A DNA stretch of 64,000 nucleotides from CAVORD01 sp963698535 (GCA_963698535.1 CAVORD010000001.1:2046001-2110000), one strand, 5' to 3'. Counted from the first letter of the stretch, positions 19,957 through 30,275 are shown. The notes: generated from the sequence alone by a model not told the origin. Numbers and translations: made by a program.

Positions 19957-20739
19957 ATGGCAACATTCCTTTTCGATAAAATTGTATTCGGTCCTGTTAA
20001 AAGCAGGCGATTGGGCCGGTCTCTGGGCATCAACCTCCTTCCCTCCGACAGTAAGTTCTGCAACTTCAATTGCATCTATTGCGAATGCGGCTGGACCGAC
20101 AGGGCTCATCTTGATGCTGATGCTCTCCCCGCAAGAGAAGATGTTAAGGATGCTCTTGAAAAATTCCTCTCAGCGATGCCTGCGGGAGAACCCACAATTG
20201 ATGCCATTACCTTTGCCGGCAACGGTGAGCCCACGCTCCATCCTGAATTCATTGCTATTATCGACGATACAATACTTCTGCGCAACAGATTTTGCCCGGA
20301 GGTAAAAATTGCCATTCTATCCAATGGGTCCACCACCGGTGATCCTGCAATCAGGGCCTCACTCAGTAAAGCCGACCAAAATATTCTCAAACTCGATTCA
20401 GCTTTCGACAGTACGGTAATAAAGCACAATATGCCGGCATTTGCCTATAAGGGCAGTGAGATAGTGGAGAATTATAAACTGTTCAAAGGCAATCTTATAA
20501 TCCAGACTCTATTCCTGCAGGGCGTCCATAACGGGCAACCAATTGACAATTCAACGGAGGAAGAGGTTTCGGCATGGCTGAAGATTATAGAAGAGCTACG
20601 ACCCTGCGAGGTCATGATATATACTATCTCCCGCGACACACCCCTTGGCAATGATCTTATAAAGGTCTCCCCGGCAAGGCTGAACGAAATAGCCGCCCGT
20701 GTAAGATCTCTCGGGATTGATACATCGGTATCCACCTGA
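19957..20739 (+). CDS. Radical SAM protein
   Basis: A 260-residue radical SAM enzyme. The [4Fe-4S] cluster motif is CNFNCIYC (Cx3Cx2C), followed by the SAM-binding GNGEPTLHPEF segment and IAILSNGSTT. The N-terminus (FDKIVFGPVKSRRLGRSLGIN) matches a small family often annotated as Fe-S oxidoreductases or MoaA-like with no defined substrate. It is in frame with the upstream amidohydrolase, but an internal ATG, a promoter-like box and the natural family N-terminus all point to an independent gene. Confidence 0.85.
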   Translation: MATFLFDKIVFGPVKSRRLGRSLGINLLPSDSKFCNFNCIYCECGWTDRAHLDADALPAREDVKDALEKFLSAMPAGEPTIDAITFAGNGEPTLHPEFIAIIDDTILLRNRFCPEVKIAILSNGSTTGDPAIRASLSKADQNILKLDSAFDSTVIKHNMPAFAYKGSEIVENYKLFKGNLIIQTLFLQGVHNGQPIDNSTEEEVSAWLKIIEELRPCEVMIYTISRDTPLGNDLIKVSPARLNEIAARVRSLGIDTSVST

Positions 20740-20775
20740 AGAATATCTGCTAAAAAGAGGAGAGCCGGCAATCTT

Positions 20776-21432
20776 TTAGAAAGAGCCCCTGAGGATAAAA
20801 TGGAAAAGGCTGAGAACAAAGCTGACAACAACAGCACCTGTCAGATATCCCCAATATACCTCCCCCGGTTTGTGAGCATTGAGCTGCAACCGTGAGTGAA
20901 GAACCAGTCCTGATATGGCGACGGAAGGGATAACAAGGAATACCAGCGACACCTGAAGCCTCGTCGACAGAAGGATTATTATTGCCGTCATAGCACCCGC
21001 TCCGGCAGCATGTATTGAGATCTTCGACCTGAGATTGATCACTGCGATAACAAAAAGGAGAATAGTAACAGAGGCAATGAATGACTTGATTATACCCGGC
21101 AGGTTAAGTCTCCAGAGCATGACCGTTGTAATAAGATATAAGAGAGCTGTCATTAGGAGCAGGATGGTCCTCTCCTCCCTCTTCTCAACGTTTATAGAGC
21201 TGATATATTTACGGTACCATAGCAGAACTATGAGTAAGGCAGGCATGAGAACGGTATTAACGAAAATAACTGCCAGCAGGATAAGTTTAAGTCTTAGAGG
21301 AAGATATGCGATCACCGTAGGTGCTGAGATCAGGATCGCCAGCATGTAAAGCGGAAGGAACAGGGGATGAAACAATATTGAAACTACATTGGCTACCCTG
21401 TTATGTATACCCTCAAATCTATCTCTTTCCAT
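20776..21432 (-). CDS. PAP2-like integral membrane protein
   Basis: A 218-residue protein with about six membrane helices. Conserved pieces include the early SILFHPLFLPLYML, then SKISIHAAGAGAMT and LNAHKPGEVYWGYLTGA, a layout seen in small Bacteroidetes PAP2-superfamily-like proteins. The classical three-motif phosphatase active site is incomplete, so enzyme activity is uncertain. Its ATG overlaps the rpoN stop (TAATG), so it is translated with rpoN as the last gene of the asnS-rpoN operon. Confidence 0.7.
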   Translation of the reverse strand: MERDRFEGIHNRVANVVSILFHPLFLPLYMLAILISAPTVIAYLPLRLKLILLAVIFVNTVLMPALLIVLLWYRKYISSINVEKREERTILLLMTALLYLITTVMLWRLNLPGIIKSFIASVTILLFVIAVINLRSKISIHAAGAGAMTAIIILLSTRLQVSLVFLVIPSVAISGLVLHSRLQLNAHKPGEVYWGYLTGAVVVSFVLSLFHFILRGSF

Positions 21433-22886
21433 TAGATCTCCTTTCTAAGACGAGCTACCGGTATTCCAAGTTGTTCCCGGTATTTGGCAACTGTTCGTCG
21501 TGCTATCTGATACCCCTTTTCCTGTAAAATTTCTGTCAGTTTCTCATCTGTCAGGGGCTTGCGTTTCTTCTCGTTTGCCAGACACTCCTGCAGGATCATC
21601 TTTATCTCTCTGGTACTGACCTCTTCACCGCTGTCCGTCTGCATCCCTTCCGAAAAGAAGTACTTTAAAGGATAGATGCCGAAGTGAGTTTGAATATACT
21701 TGCTGTTGGCCACCCTTGAGATAGTAGAAATATCCAGATTCGTTACCTCTGCTATATCCTTAAGTATCATAGGCTTAAGCTTCGCCTCGTCGCCGTCCAT
21801 AAAATAATCCCTCTGATATGTGATTATTGCTTCCATCGTTAGCAGGAGTGTGTTTTGCCGTTGCTTGATAGCATCGATAAACCATCTTGCTGAATCGAGT
21901 TTTTGCTTCACGAAGGAGACAGCATCCTTCATATCCTTATTGAGATCTTTGTCGAGAGTGTAAGCCTTCAGCATCTCGCTATATGTACGTGAGACACGTA
22001 GTTCAGGTACATTACGGCCATTGAGATGGACCATAAGCATATCATCGGCCTGCTCGAGGATAAAATCGGGAATTATCTGCTGTACTGTTTTAGAGTAGGG
22101 GTCGCTGAAGGTATTTCCCGGCTTCGGGTTAAGCTTCAGCACCTCCTCAATGGCACTTCTAAGCTCCTCTTCGCTTATCTCCATCCTCGAAATGATCTTG
22201 TCGTAATGCCTCTTTGAGAACTCGTCGAAATAATTATCCAGAATGTTAAGGGTGAGCTTCTGAATATCGCTTAGCACCTGTCTCTTTGAAAGCTGAAGCA
22301 TAAGGCACTCCCTGAGGTTTCGTGCACCCACCCCTGCCGGTTCAAGGTCCTGTATCATAAAGAGTACCTCTTCCAGCTCCTCATATGTAGCCGTTACATT
22401 CTGAAGGAATGCCAGATCGTCGACTATATTCTCAAGCTCACGCCGCAGGTAGCCATCTTCGTCAATATTGCCCAGGATATACTCCCCTATGATCACCTGC
22501 TTCTCCGAAAGATGTCTTAATCCCAGCTGCGACTGAAGGTTTTCGACAAAGGAGGAGCCTATTGAAAACGGTATCTCCGATCTCTTGTCATCATCGGGAG
22601 AGGAGTTGGAGCTGTTAAGCCGGTACTCAGGTACATCCTCGTCGTTCAGATAGTCATCGAGGGTAAACTCATCCTGTCCCTCCTCTTCGAAGATCTCCTC
22701 ATTTTCTTCCTCCTGACCCTGAGCCTCCTCTTCATCCATACCCTCTTCAAGGGCAGGATTCTCTTCCAGTTCTTTCTTAATACGTTGTTCCAGCTGAAGC
22801 GTAGGCACCTCAAGCAGCTTGATCATCTGTATCTGCTGAGGCGATAGTTTCTGTAAAAGCTTTTGCTGTAAATTCTGTTTCAACAT
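21432..22886 (-). CDS. rpoN: RNA polymerase sigma-54 factor
   Basis: Alternative sigma factor that needs enhancer-binding AAA+ activators. The 484-residue product has the Gln/Leu-rich activator-response region (residues 1-50), a strongly acidic linker (about 55-90), the core-binding domain, a helix-turn-helix, and the RpoN box ARRTVAKYRE followed by the C-terminal LGIPVARLRKEI. Length and order are normal. It sits 35 bases after asnS. Confidence 0.97.
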   Translation of the reverse strand: MLKQNLQQKLLQKLSPQQIQMIKLLEVPTLQLEQRIKKELEENPALEEGMDEEEAQGQEEENEEIFEEEGQDEFTLDDYLNDEDVPEYRLNSSNSSPDDDKRSEIPFSIGSSFVENLQSQLGLRHLSEKQVIIGEYILGNIDEDGYLRRELENIVDDLAFLQNVTATYEELEEVLFMIQDLEPAGVGARNLRECLMLQLSKRQVLSDIQKLTLNILDNYFDEFSKRHYDKIISRMEISEEELRSAIEEVLKLNPKPGNTFSDPYSKTVQQIIPDFILEQADDMLMVHLNGRNVPELRVSRTYSEMLKAYTLDKDLNKDMKDAVSFVKQKLDSARWFIDAIKQRQNTLLLTMEAIITYQRDYFMDGDEAKLKPMILKDIAEVTNLDISTISRVANSKYIQTHFGIYPLKYFFSEGMQTDSGEEVSTREIKMILQECLANEKKRKPLTDEKLTEILQEKGYQIARRTVAKYREQLGIPVARLRKEI

Positions 22887-22921
22887 AATATGAAAGGAAT
22901 CAACTTAGTGTAAATCATCTG

Positions 22922-24310
22922 CTAAAACTCGGCGTTTTTGGGTGTTCGGGGAAAGGGTATCACGTCCCTTATGTTGGACATGCCGGTTATAAAGAGTATT
23001 AATCTTTCAAATCCAAGTCCGAAGCCACTATGAGGCGCTGTTCCGTATTTCCGGGTCTCAAGATACCACCAAAGGTCCTTTTCAGGAATATTCAGCTCCT
23101 TTATTCTCCCGTAGAGTTTGTCATAATTCTCCTCCCTCTGCGATCCTCCGATGATCTCACCTATTCCTGGAAAGAGCACATCCATGGCCTTTACTGTCTT
23201 GCCGTCGTCGTTCTGTTTCATATAGAAAGCCTTTATCGACAATGGGTAATCTGTTAGTATCACCGGCTTTTTGAAATGTTGCTCCACCAGGTAGCGCTCA
23301 TGCTCCGCCTGCAGATCTCTGCCCCATCCTACAGGGAATTCCCACTTTTTATCAGCCCCCTCCAGTATCTTAACTGCTTCGGTATATGTAAGCCTTATAA
23401 AATCGTTGCCCACAACCATATTTAGTCGCTCCAGCAATCCCTTGTCAACCATGGAGTTCAGGAAATTAAGGTCATCCTTACAGTTTGTGAGCGCATAGTT
23501 AATGAGATACTTCAGGAAATCCTCCGCGAGATCCATATTATCCCTGATATCGTAGAAAGCCATTTCCGGTTCTATCATCCAGAACTCGGCCAGGTGCCTT
23601 GGTGTGTTTGAATTCTCAGCCCTGAAGGTTGGTCCGAAGGTATAGATCTCTCCCAATGCCAGCGCTCCAAGCTCACCCTCCAGTTGCCCTGAAACAGTAA
23701 GATTGGTCTCTTTCCCGAAAAAGTCGTTTTTAAAGTCAACCATACCGTCATCCTTAATAGGCAGCTTGTTAAGGTCGAGGGTTGTAACATGAAACATCTC
23801 ACCCGCTCCTTCGGCGTCGCTGCCGGTAATGATCGGGGTATGCAGATAGTAAAATCCCTTTTCATTGAAATAGGAGTGCACCGCAAATGCCATGGCATGC
23901 CTTATCCGCAATATAGCACCAAATGTGTTTGTCCGGGGCCTAAGGTGAGCTATCTCACGCAGGAACTCCATTGAGTGACCTTTCTTCTGCAACGGGTATA
24001 CCTCAGGATCGGCAGTGCCATACACCTCTATCTCACTGGCCTGTATCTCCACACTCTGGGCCTCTCCCTGCGAACTTACCAGTTTCCCGGTAACTCGTAC
24101 GGATGCTCCTGTGGTGACAGGCCTTAGGACCTCCTCACCAAACTTCTCTACCTCGGCAACTACCTGAATATTATTTATTGTGGAACCATCGTTGACTGCA
24201 ATGAATGCAATATTCTTGTTTCCTCTTTTTGTTCTGACCCAGCCTTTCACTGTCACCTCTGTACCTACAGGCTGACTATCAAGTAATTTCTTTATCTTAC
24301 TTCTCTCCAT
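22922..24310 (-). CDS. asnS: Asparagine--tRNA ligase
   Basis: Class II synthetase of 462 residues: an N-terminal OB-fold anticodon domain (VTVKGWVRTKRGNKNIAF), class II motif 1 around the RIRHAMAFAVHSYF segment, motif 2 FRAENSNTPRHLAEFWMIE, and motif 3 GFGLGFERLILFITG. The DLAEDF-type spacing fits AsnS rather than AspS. It is the first gene of the minus-strand asnS-rpoN-membrane protein operon. Confidence 0.96.
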   Translation of the reverse strand: MERSKIKKLLDSQPVGTEVTVKGWVRTKRGNKNIAFIAVNDGSTINNIQVVAEVEKFGEEVLRPVTTGASVRVTGKLVSSQGEAQSVEIQASEIEVYGTADPEVYPLQKKGHSMEFLREIAHLRPRTNTFGAILRIRHAMAFAVHSYFNEKGFYYLHTPIITGSDAEGAGEMFHVTTLDLNKLPIKDDGMVDFKNDFFGKETNLTVSGQLEGELGALALGEIYTFGPTFRAENSNTPRHLAEFWMIEPEMAFYDIRDNMDLAEDFLKYLINYALTNCKDDLNFLNSMVDKGLLERLNMVVGNDFIRLTYTEAVKILEGADKKWEFPVGWGRDLQAEHERYLVEQHFKKPVILTDYPLSIKAFYMKQNDDGKTVKAMDVLFPGIGEIIGGSQREENYDKLYGRIKELNIPEKDLWWYLETRKYGTAPHSGFGLGFERLILFITGMSNIRDVIPFPRTPKNAEF

Positions 24311-24568
24311 AAAACCAGAAGTTTTTACTTCGTTATTAATCTATAAATCAATTCACACTACATTATCCCTTCCGCCGTTGCGCAACTTCGCAATACAAAA
24401 ATACTAAAAGTTTGCGCTGTGTTGCAGCATGACGGTGCATTTGAATAAATTCATACCCCCGACAATGCAAATATACCCAAATAGCTCATGCATGGGCAAC
24501 TTTGGCACATAGTTTGAAATTTGATAAAAACGAAGTAAATTTACATTAGGGATTGAAAAACAGAAAAG

Positions 24569-25408
24569 ATGGAATCGACAAAACCTATAGTAGTAACCTG
24601 GGACTTCACTGTTGTTTCGCAATACGCACTTGAGCATGCAGTGAAAATATCCAAAATGTCCAATAGTGAAATTTTCCTTCTTCACATTGTTGACAAGGGA
24701 ATTAAGCCTTCTGATCTTAAGAAGAAGGGCGATGATCTTACCACTGTCGCCAGAGAGGCACAGGAAAAATACGGTAAAACCATCAGGGCTTTTATTGAGA
24801 AGGGTACTATTTTTACCGCCATTGCTCCGTTCACCGATGCCAAGGAGGCAGGCCTTGTTCTCATGGGAACCCATGGTATAAAAGGTATGCAGAAACTTAC
24901 CGGCTCGTGGGCCCTCAAGGTGATAGTCAAATCGAAGATCCCCTTTATTGTGGTTCAGGATGCCCCTGTTGATCAGGACAGATACCATAATATTGTTTTC
25001 CCTGTTGACTTCCGGAGCGAAAATAAAGAGAAGGTAAGAATGGCCATATTCATTGGAAAGTACTTCGACTCAAAGGTTCACATCCTGAAGACAGTTACTA
25101 CCGACAAGAACCTGTTGAAGAAAGTAAATACCAATCTGGGCTTTGCCGTCAAGCATTTGCTTCAGAACAATATAAATCACGAGATCCACGATATTCAGAA
25201 TGAAAAGATCGCTGACCAGACCATCAAGTTTGCACAGGAGATCAAGGCCGACCTCATAGTCATAATGACCACCAAGAATATCACATTTGCTGACTTTATG
25301 GTTGGTGCCACCGAGCAGCAGATCATTGCCAACAGCCAGAAGATACCCGTCTGTTGTGTTAACCCCATGTCGAACTACGCCAAAGTGGGGCAGTTCATGT
25401 ACGGCTGA
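24569..25408 (+). CDS. Tandem universal stress protein
   Basis: A 279-residue protein with two UspA domains. The first (residues ~5-130) has VTWDFTVVSQYALEHAV and the nucleotide-binding-like GTHGIKGMQKLTGSWA. The second (~140-270) is more divergent, with GATEQQIIANSQKIPV at the end. Such proteins bind ATP or dimerise under stress. The 3' end overlaps by 14 bases with the convergent symporter. A weak TAAATTTA box lies about 30 bases upstream. Confidence 0.88.
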   Translation: MESTKPIVVTWDFTVVSQYALEHAVKISKMSNSEIFLLHIVDKGIKPSDLKKKGDDLTTVAREAQEKYGKTIRAFIEKGTIFTAIAPFTDAKEAGLVLMGTHGIKGMQKLTGSWALKVIVKSKIPFIVVQDAPVDQDRYHNIVFPVDFRSENKEKVRMAIFIGKYFDSKVHILKTVTTDKNLLKKVNTNLGFAVKHLLQNNINHEIHDIQNEKIADQTIKFAQEIKADLIVIMTTKNITFADFMVGATEQQIIANSQKIPVCCVNPMSNYAKVGQFMYG

Positions 25409-27098
25409 TAACAGGGTTATCCTCTCTTCTGCCGGTTGATAATGTTACCCCTACAGCAACAAAGAGGGCAACGAAAAATGTAAGTAGCCTTGCCGGAATA
25501 CTTTTAATGGTAAAAGCTGAAACCAATTTGGAGGTTATCCCTTCAGGAAATGCCTCTCCTTCTGTTTCTGCCGAAGCTATTATATTGTCTATCTCTCTTT
25601 CAAAGCGGGTGGCACTGATAAATTTTCTTCCCTCCAGCTCAAGCAGCCTCATTGAATGTCCGGGCGTAAGAACCTGTTGCTCCGCCAGAAAGGTTGTCTT
25701 TTCAACGGTAACCCTGTAGTGCTGTTCAAAGCCACCGCTTATCCATACCATAGTGAAGAGGAGGCCTGCTATAACTGTAAAAAAGGCAGCACGTCCGTTG
25801 AATCTCTTCCAGAAAAGGGAGAATAAGATAACAACCGAAAAGGTGCACCCTATACCCGCCCACACATAGCTTACCAGAGTGAAAATGAGACGTGACGGAG
25901 AGATATAAGAGAGCCCAAGTGCTATAAGGGCAAGAAGTGCAGTGATCATCCTGTTGCGCCGTAACTCGAAAGCCGGAGAGGAAGTGCCTCTTTTTCTCCT
26001 GCCGGAAGCTATACTCTCAGACAATTCTGTTGCCGAAAGAATAAGCAATGAGTCAGCCGTCGATATCATTGCAGCAATAGCCCCTGTAATGAGTATGGCA
26101 GCTATCACCGGCGGGAAGAGTGTCATGATCACACCCGGCATAACATATTCCGGGTCGGCCAGTCCTGCCGGTCCAAATATTGCTATCCCTATCCATCCTA
26201 TTGACATTGCTCCTATATATGCAATGATGGTCCATATTATTCCAATGTTCCTGGCTTTGATGGCCTGACGGTGATCCTTAATGGCCATAAAGCGCATCGA
26301 CAGCTGCGGCTGGCCGCCCAGATATCCGAAGAACCAGCTGAAGCCTCCGGTAATTATCAGTCCGGCACCAAATCCCTTTGCGGCACCTGTCAGCGACAGG
26401 TATGTGCTACCCGCTCCCCGCAGGGCATCGGGTATCGATGAGGCAAACAGCCCGGGTGTCTTCATTATGAACAGGATACCCGCTATCGGACCCACTATTA
26501 GGGTTATTATCATTACTATGGCCTGTATCACATCGGTGTATACCACACTCCTGAAACCGCCATATATAGTATAAGGTACTATCACGGCCGCTGTTATCAG
26601 CATACCCAGTCCGGGCTTGATACCGAACATGGTATGAAGGGTCTTGCCACCACCAAGGAACTGAGCTCCTACATAAAAGAAGAAAAAGAAGACTATGGTC
26701 AGACTGCTGAGGACCATTAGTCTTGTACCCCATTCGCCGTGCCTTTTGGCAAGGTAACCGGTGAAGGTCTCCGCATTGTAACGGGCAGCCTCATCGCGCA
26801 GCCGCCATGATATGAAGGTCCATGCAGAGATGATCCCTGCAACGCAACCCACTGCTGTCCATATCTCTGTAAGACCAAAGGCATAAGCAGCCCCCGGCAG
26901 TCCGAGAAGAGCCCATGATGATTCTCCTGTAGCTCTCTCAGAAAGAGCCGCTACCCACCCCGGCAGATTACGACCTGCTATCGCATACTCACTGCTTGTT
27001 TTTACCTTTCTTCCCTGGTACAGACCCCATATTATGAGCCCTCCCATATAGATCACCATTACTACCAGAACCTGCATCTGGTTTTCCATAACTCCCAT
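25395..27098 (-). CDS. Sodium:solute symporter (SSS family)
   Basis: A 567-residue transporter with about 13 membrane helices, of the PutP-like group. Characteristic segments are SEYAIAGRNLPGWVAALSE, GGFRSVVYTDVIQ and ATGESSWALLG. Na+-binding residues sit in AAMISTADSLLIL. Substrate could be proline, pantothenate or another small organic acid; sequence alone does not decide. A ~75-residue soluble stretch between the last two helices is an unusual insertion for PutP. It stands alone, convergent with the stress protein. Confidence 0.9.
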   Translation of the reverse strand: MGVMENQMQVLVVMVIYMGGLIIWGLYQGRKVKTSSEYAIAGRNLPGWVAALSERATGESSWALLGLPGAAYAFGLTEIWTAVGCVAGIISAWTFISWRLRDEAARYNAETFTGYLAKRHGEWGTRLMVLSSLTIVFFFFFYVGAQFLGGGKTLHTMFGIKPGLGMLITAAVIVPYTIYGGFRSVVYTDVIQAIVMIITLIVGPIAGILFIMKTPGLFASSIPDALRGAGSTYLSLTGAAKGFGAGLIITGGFSWFFGYLGGQPQLSMRFMAIKDHRQAIKARNIGIIWTIIAYIGAMSIGWIGIAIFGPAGLADPEYVMPGVIMTLFPPVIAAILITGAIAAMISTADSLLILSATELSESIASGRRKRGTSSPAFELRRNRMITALLALIALGLSYISPSRLIFTLVSYVWAGIGCTFSVVILFSLFWKRFNGRAAFFTVIAGLLFTMVWISGGFEQHYRVTVEKTTFLAEQQVLTPGHSMRLLELEGRKFISATRFEREIDNIIASAETEGEAFPEGITSKLVSAFTIKSIPARLLTFFVALFVAVGVTLSTGRREDNPVISRT

Positions 27099-27126
27099 AT
27101 ATCCCGTTATAATTGAATCAATAACC

Positions 27127-27134
27127 CAAATTTA
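27127..27134 (-). promoter_or_regulatory. Bacteroidetes -7 box of the symporter
   Basis: Minus-strand TAAATTTG (TAnnTTTG), 28 bases before the symporter ATG at 27098. Confidence 0.4.
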
Positions 27135-27220
27135 AATTTTTTACCTCAATAGATGCTCCGATTGTTAAAAACCCTCTAATGATATATCTTAGCGCTGTTA
27201 ATAAATGAAACAAAGTCCCG

Positions 27221-28133
27221 ATGTCGGTTGAAGTAACAGGTGTAACCAAATTATACGGAAAGCAGAAGGCTCTCGATAATGTCTCCTTTTCTATCGGGAC
27301 AGGTGAGATAGTAGGTTTCCTTGGACCCAATGGCGCCGGTAAATCAACGATGATGAAGATCATCACCGGATACCTGCCGCCTGCATCAGGCAGAGTATCG
27401 GTATGCGGACTGGAAGTAGGTACAGGTTCCTCCGAATTGAAGAAAAAAATAGGGTACCTCCCGGAAAACAATCCTCTCTATCCCGACATGTACATTAAGG
27501 AATACCTCGCCTTCGTGGCTTCCATGTATGATATAAGTAAGAAGAAGGAGGCCGTTGAGTCCATCATTCATATGACCGGACTCGAACGTGAACAGAAGAA
27601 GAGGATCGGTGAACTTTCCCGTGGTTACCGGCAACGTGTGGGACTGGCACAGGCTCTCATCCATGATCCTGAAGTTCTCATCCTCGATGAAGCCACCACC
27701 GGACTCGATCCTAACCAGATAGTAGAGATAAGAAATCTTATAAAGGAGGCCGGCAAGAACAAAACGGTTCTTCTCTCAACACATATTATGCAGGAGGTTG
27801 AAGCAATTTGCGACCGCATCCTTATCATCGATAAGGGAGTACTTAAGACCGACCAGGATAAGGGAACTATCTATTCCAGTATTGTCCGCGAAACGCAGGT
27901 TATCCATATTGAATTTGATAAAGATCCTGAAGAGAAGGCACTTAAAGAGTATTGGATCTGTTACCAAGGTTGTTAAGCTGAACTCTGCAGGATGGCTCCT
28001 TGAAGCATCGGGATCGGAAGATATCAGGCCCGCGCTCTTTGCTTTTGCTGTCGCCAACGGACTCACTGTCCTCTCCCTGAGCAAAAAAGAGAACACCCTC
28101 GAAGAGGTCTTCAGGCATTTCACCTCCAGGTGA
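27221..28133 (+). CDS. gldA: GldA-like ABC transporter ATP-binding protein (frameshifted)
   Basis: ATPase of about 304 residues closely resembling GldA: EVTGVTKLYGKQKALDNVSF at the N-terminus, Walker A GPNGAGKST, signature LSRGYRQRV, Walker B VLILDEATTGLD (Ala in place of the usual Pro). The frame breaks at AAA 27,944-27,946. Removing one A gives ALKSIGSVTKVVKLN and runs to the normal C-terminus FRHFTSR at 28133. In flavobacteria GldA works with GldF/GldG in gliding, but these are not next to it here. Gene name is by similarity only. Confidence 0.8.
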
Positions 28134-28692
28134 TAAGCCTCATCTTATAATACTTTCCGCACTTTCACCTAAAAAATAATTACTGAGTTAACTATATAGT
28201 TAATTACGTAGTTAACTATATAGTTATTGGCGCCTGAAAAGTCCCCCTTCCAAGGGCCTGTCCAGCCGAGGGCGGGAGGATTAGGGGGATGTTTTTTTGT
28301 GTTGCAGGTTCCCGAACCACCTCCCAATCTTAGGACAAGACCAAGAGTTTCCACCTCCTTTATTAGTTACCAATTTCCCCTCCTTTCCAAGGAGGGGTGG
28401 CACCGCGCAAGCGGTGACGGGGTGGTTGAATCCAAAGCAAAAACCCTCCCCTTTCAGCCGCCATAGCCTACGGCGACGGCGGCTTACCCCTCCGCAGGAG
28501 GGGATTTACGTCACACAATCTGATAAAGTCAGAAATCCTTTGTCGATTCGTCAAAATGTATTTCCTTTGTGCAATTGTGTGGAAAGATTTGCGCTGATTG
28601 CAACCACGGTAAAAAATGCTAAAACTGTTTCGTTTTAACATCTTCAATCAACCAAACTTCCCGTTTATTGTTAACCATTTAAACATTTAAAC
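28134..28692. repeat. Gene-free spacer with palindromes and modular hairpin repeats
   Basis: This 559-bp stretch holds a twin palindrome (28189-28226), a segment built on CCCCCTTCCAAGGG and GGATTAGGGGGATG (about 28,240-28,290), one CCCCTCC/GGAGGGG-TGGC unit with an ACCGCGCAAGCGGT hairpin (28,377-28,433), and another CCGCCATAGCC/GACGGCGGC hairpin (28,457-28,505). These belong to the dispersed hairpin family described elsewhere in the window. No reading frame is convincing. Confidence 0.7.
28189..28226. repeat. Twin 14-bp palindrome
   Basis: The perfect palindrome TAACTATATAGTTA occurs at 28189-28202 and again at 28213-28226, 24 bp apart centre to centre. It may be an operator pair or a decayed mobile end. 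Confidence 0.7.
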
Positions 28693-29950
28693 ATGGGATA
28701 CTTATTTACTTCAGAATCGGTTTCCGAGGGACATCCCGACAAGGTAGCCGACCAGATTTCAGATGCACTGCTCGACAATTTTCTTGCTTTTGATCCACAA
28801 TCGAAAGTGGCCTGCGAGACACTGGTAACAACCGGTCAGGTTGTACTTGCCGGGGAGGTGAGAACCAACACCTATATCGATGTACAGAAGGTGGCCCGCG
28901 AGGTTATTAACCAGATAGGTTATACCAAAAGCGAGTATATGTTCGAAGGAAACTCCTGCGGTGTTATCTCCTCCATCCACGAGCAGTCGCAGGACATCAA
29001 TCAGGGTGTCGACCGCGGCAATAAAGAGGAACAGGGAGCCGGCGACCAGGGAATGATGTTCGGCTATGCCTCCGACGAGACTGATACATTTATGCCTTTG
29101 CCTATTGAGCTGGCCCATGAGATCCTTTTCGAGCTGGCGGCCATCAGGAGAGAGGGTAAAGAGATGCTCTATGTACGTCCCGACTCCAAGTCGCAGGTTA
29201 CTATTGAATATTCCGACGACAATCTGCCTGTAAGGATCCATACTATTGTGGTCTCCACTCAGCACGATGAGTTCAACGGAGGCCATGAGATAACACAGAA
29301 TATCATAAAGGAGGATGTAAGGAAAATTCTTCTTCCCAGGGTTTTGAAAAAACAACCGGCACGGGTAAAAGCTCTATTCGATGATAAGCTGATCCTCCTG
29401 GTCAATCCTACCGGCAAGTTCGTTATTGGCGGACCACACGGAGATACAGGTCTTACCGGACGTAAGATCATTGTCGACACCTATGGTGGTCGCGGAGCTC
29501 ATGGTGGTGGTGCCTTCTCAGGCAAAGACCCTTCCAAGGTCGACAGGTCGGCAGCCTATGCTGCACGTCATATAGCCAAGAACCTGGTTGCTGCAGGTGT
29601 TACCGGAGAGGTGCTGGTGCAGCTGTCATATGCCATCGGCGAGGTTCATCCTGTAAGCATATATGTAAATACCTACGGCAGGTCGAAGGTCAATAAGAGC
29701 GACAGCGAGATAGCCGATGTGATAAACAGACTGTTCGATCTCCGACCGGGCATGATAGAGGAGAGGCTCAAACTAAGAAATCCGATCTACCTCGAGACCG
29801 CTTCCTATGGTCATATGGGTCGCGAACCACGCAAGATCACCAAGTCCTTCAAGTCGAACGACAACAAAACCGTTTCACTCGATGTCGAACTCTTCACATG
29901 GGAGAAGCTCGACGCTGTTGATATGATCAAAGAAAGAGTTCGGGCTGTAG
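28693..29950 (+). CDS. metK: S-adenosylmethionine synthase (frameshift near C-terminus)
   Basis: Makes SAM from methionine and ATP. Motifs present: SEGHPDKVADQISDALLD, GAGDQGMMFGYA, GGPHGDTGLTGRK and GGGAFSGKDPSKVDRS. The uninterrupted frame would run on to 30060 with a repeat-derived tail, but removing one base near 29,930-29,938 gives ...FGL followed by TAG at 29948-29950, the expected MetK ending. The length is 1258 bases, one more than a multiple of three, consistent with a single inserted base. It is the first of three methionine-cycle genes here; metF and metH are on the opposite strand. Confidence 0.94.
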
Positions 29951-30275
29951 TCTTTTGCGTCATTGCTTTAGATACAAGAAATTCTGTTGATATATTTTCA
30001 TTTGTTCGGCTCAGGCTCCTGCCTGAGCCGGATTATTTATACAGGCTCCAGCCTGTATAAGTAGCCATTGTATTCTGTTTTCAGGCAGAGCCTGAAGAGA
30101 TATTCCGACGGAGGCGGAGCCTCCGCCGAACGGGAGAAACTATTAGTTTTTATTGTTACTCATTTCCCCTCCTTTTCAAGGGCCGACCGTAAAGCAATGA
30201 TCCCGCGGATCATTTTAGGGAGGGGCCAGCCTGACGCGAGGGCCATACCCTTGTGGTATGGCGGGGTGGTTTATA
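29951..30275. repeat. Hairpin-repeat cluster between metK and metF
   Basis: This stretch has no gene. It holds inverted repeats GGCTCAGGC/GCCTGAGCC (30,009-30,030) and ATACAGGCT/AGCCTGTAT (30,040-30,058). A CAGGCAGAGCCTG plus GGAGGCGGAGCCTCC unit follows (30081-30131). Then comes a modular element with arms AATGATCC/GGATCATT (30196-30214) and CCATACC/GGTATGG (30243-30261). The modules recur in the 48-53 kb island. Confidence 0.75.

Noticed and set aside
24404..24988. 194-residue minus-strand reading frame opposite the universal stress protein gene
   Set aside because: It overlaps a well-supported gene, has Cys/His/Phe-rich random-like composition, and matches no family pattern.
29951..30060. 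C-terminal extension of MetK
   Set aside because: The extra residues come from a hairpin repeat; a one-base correction restores the usual FGL ending and stop at 29,950.
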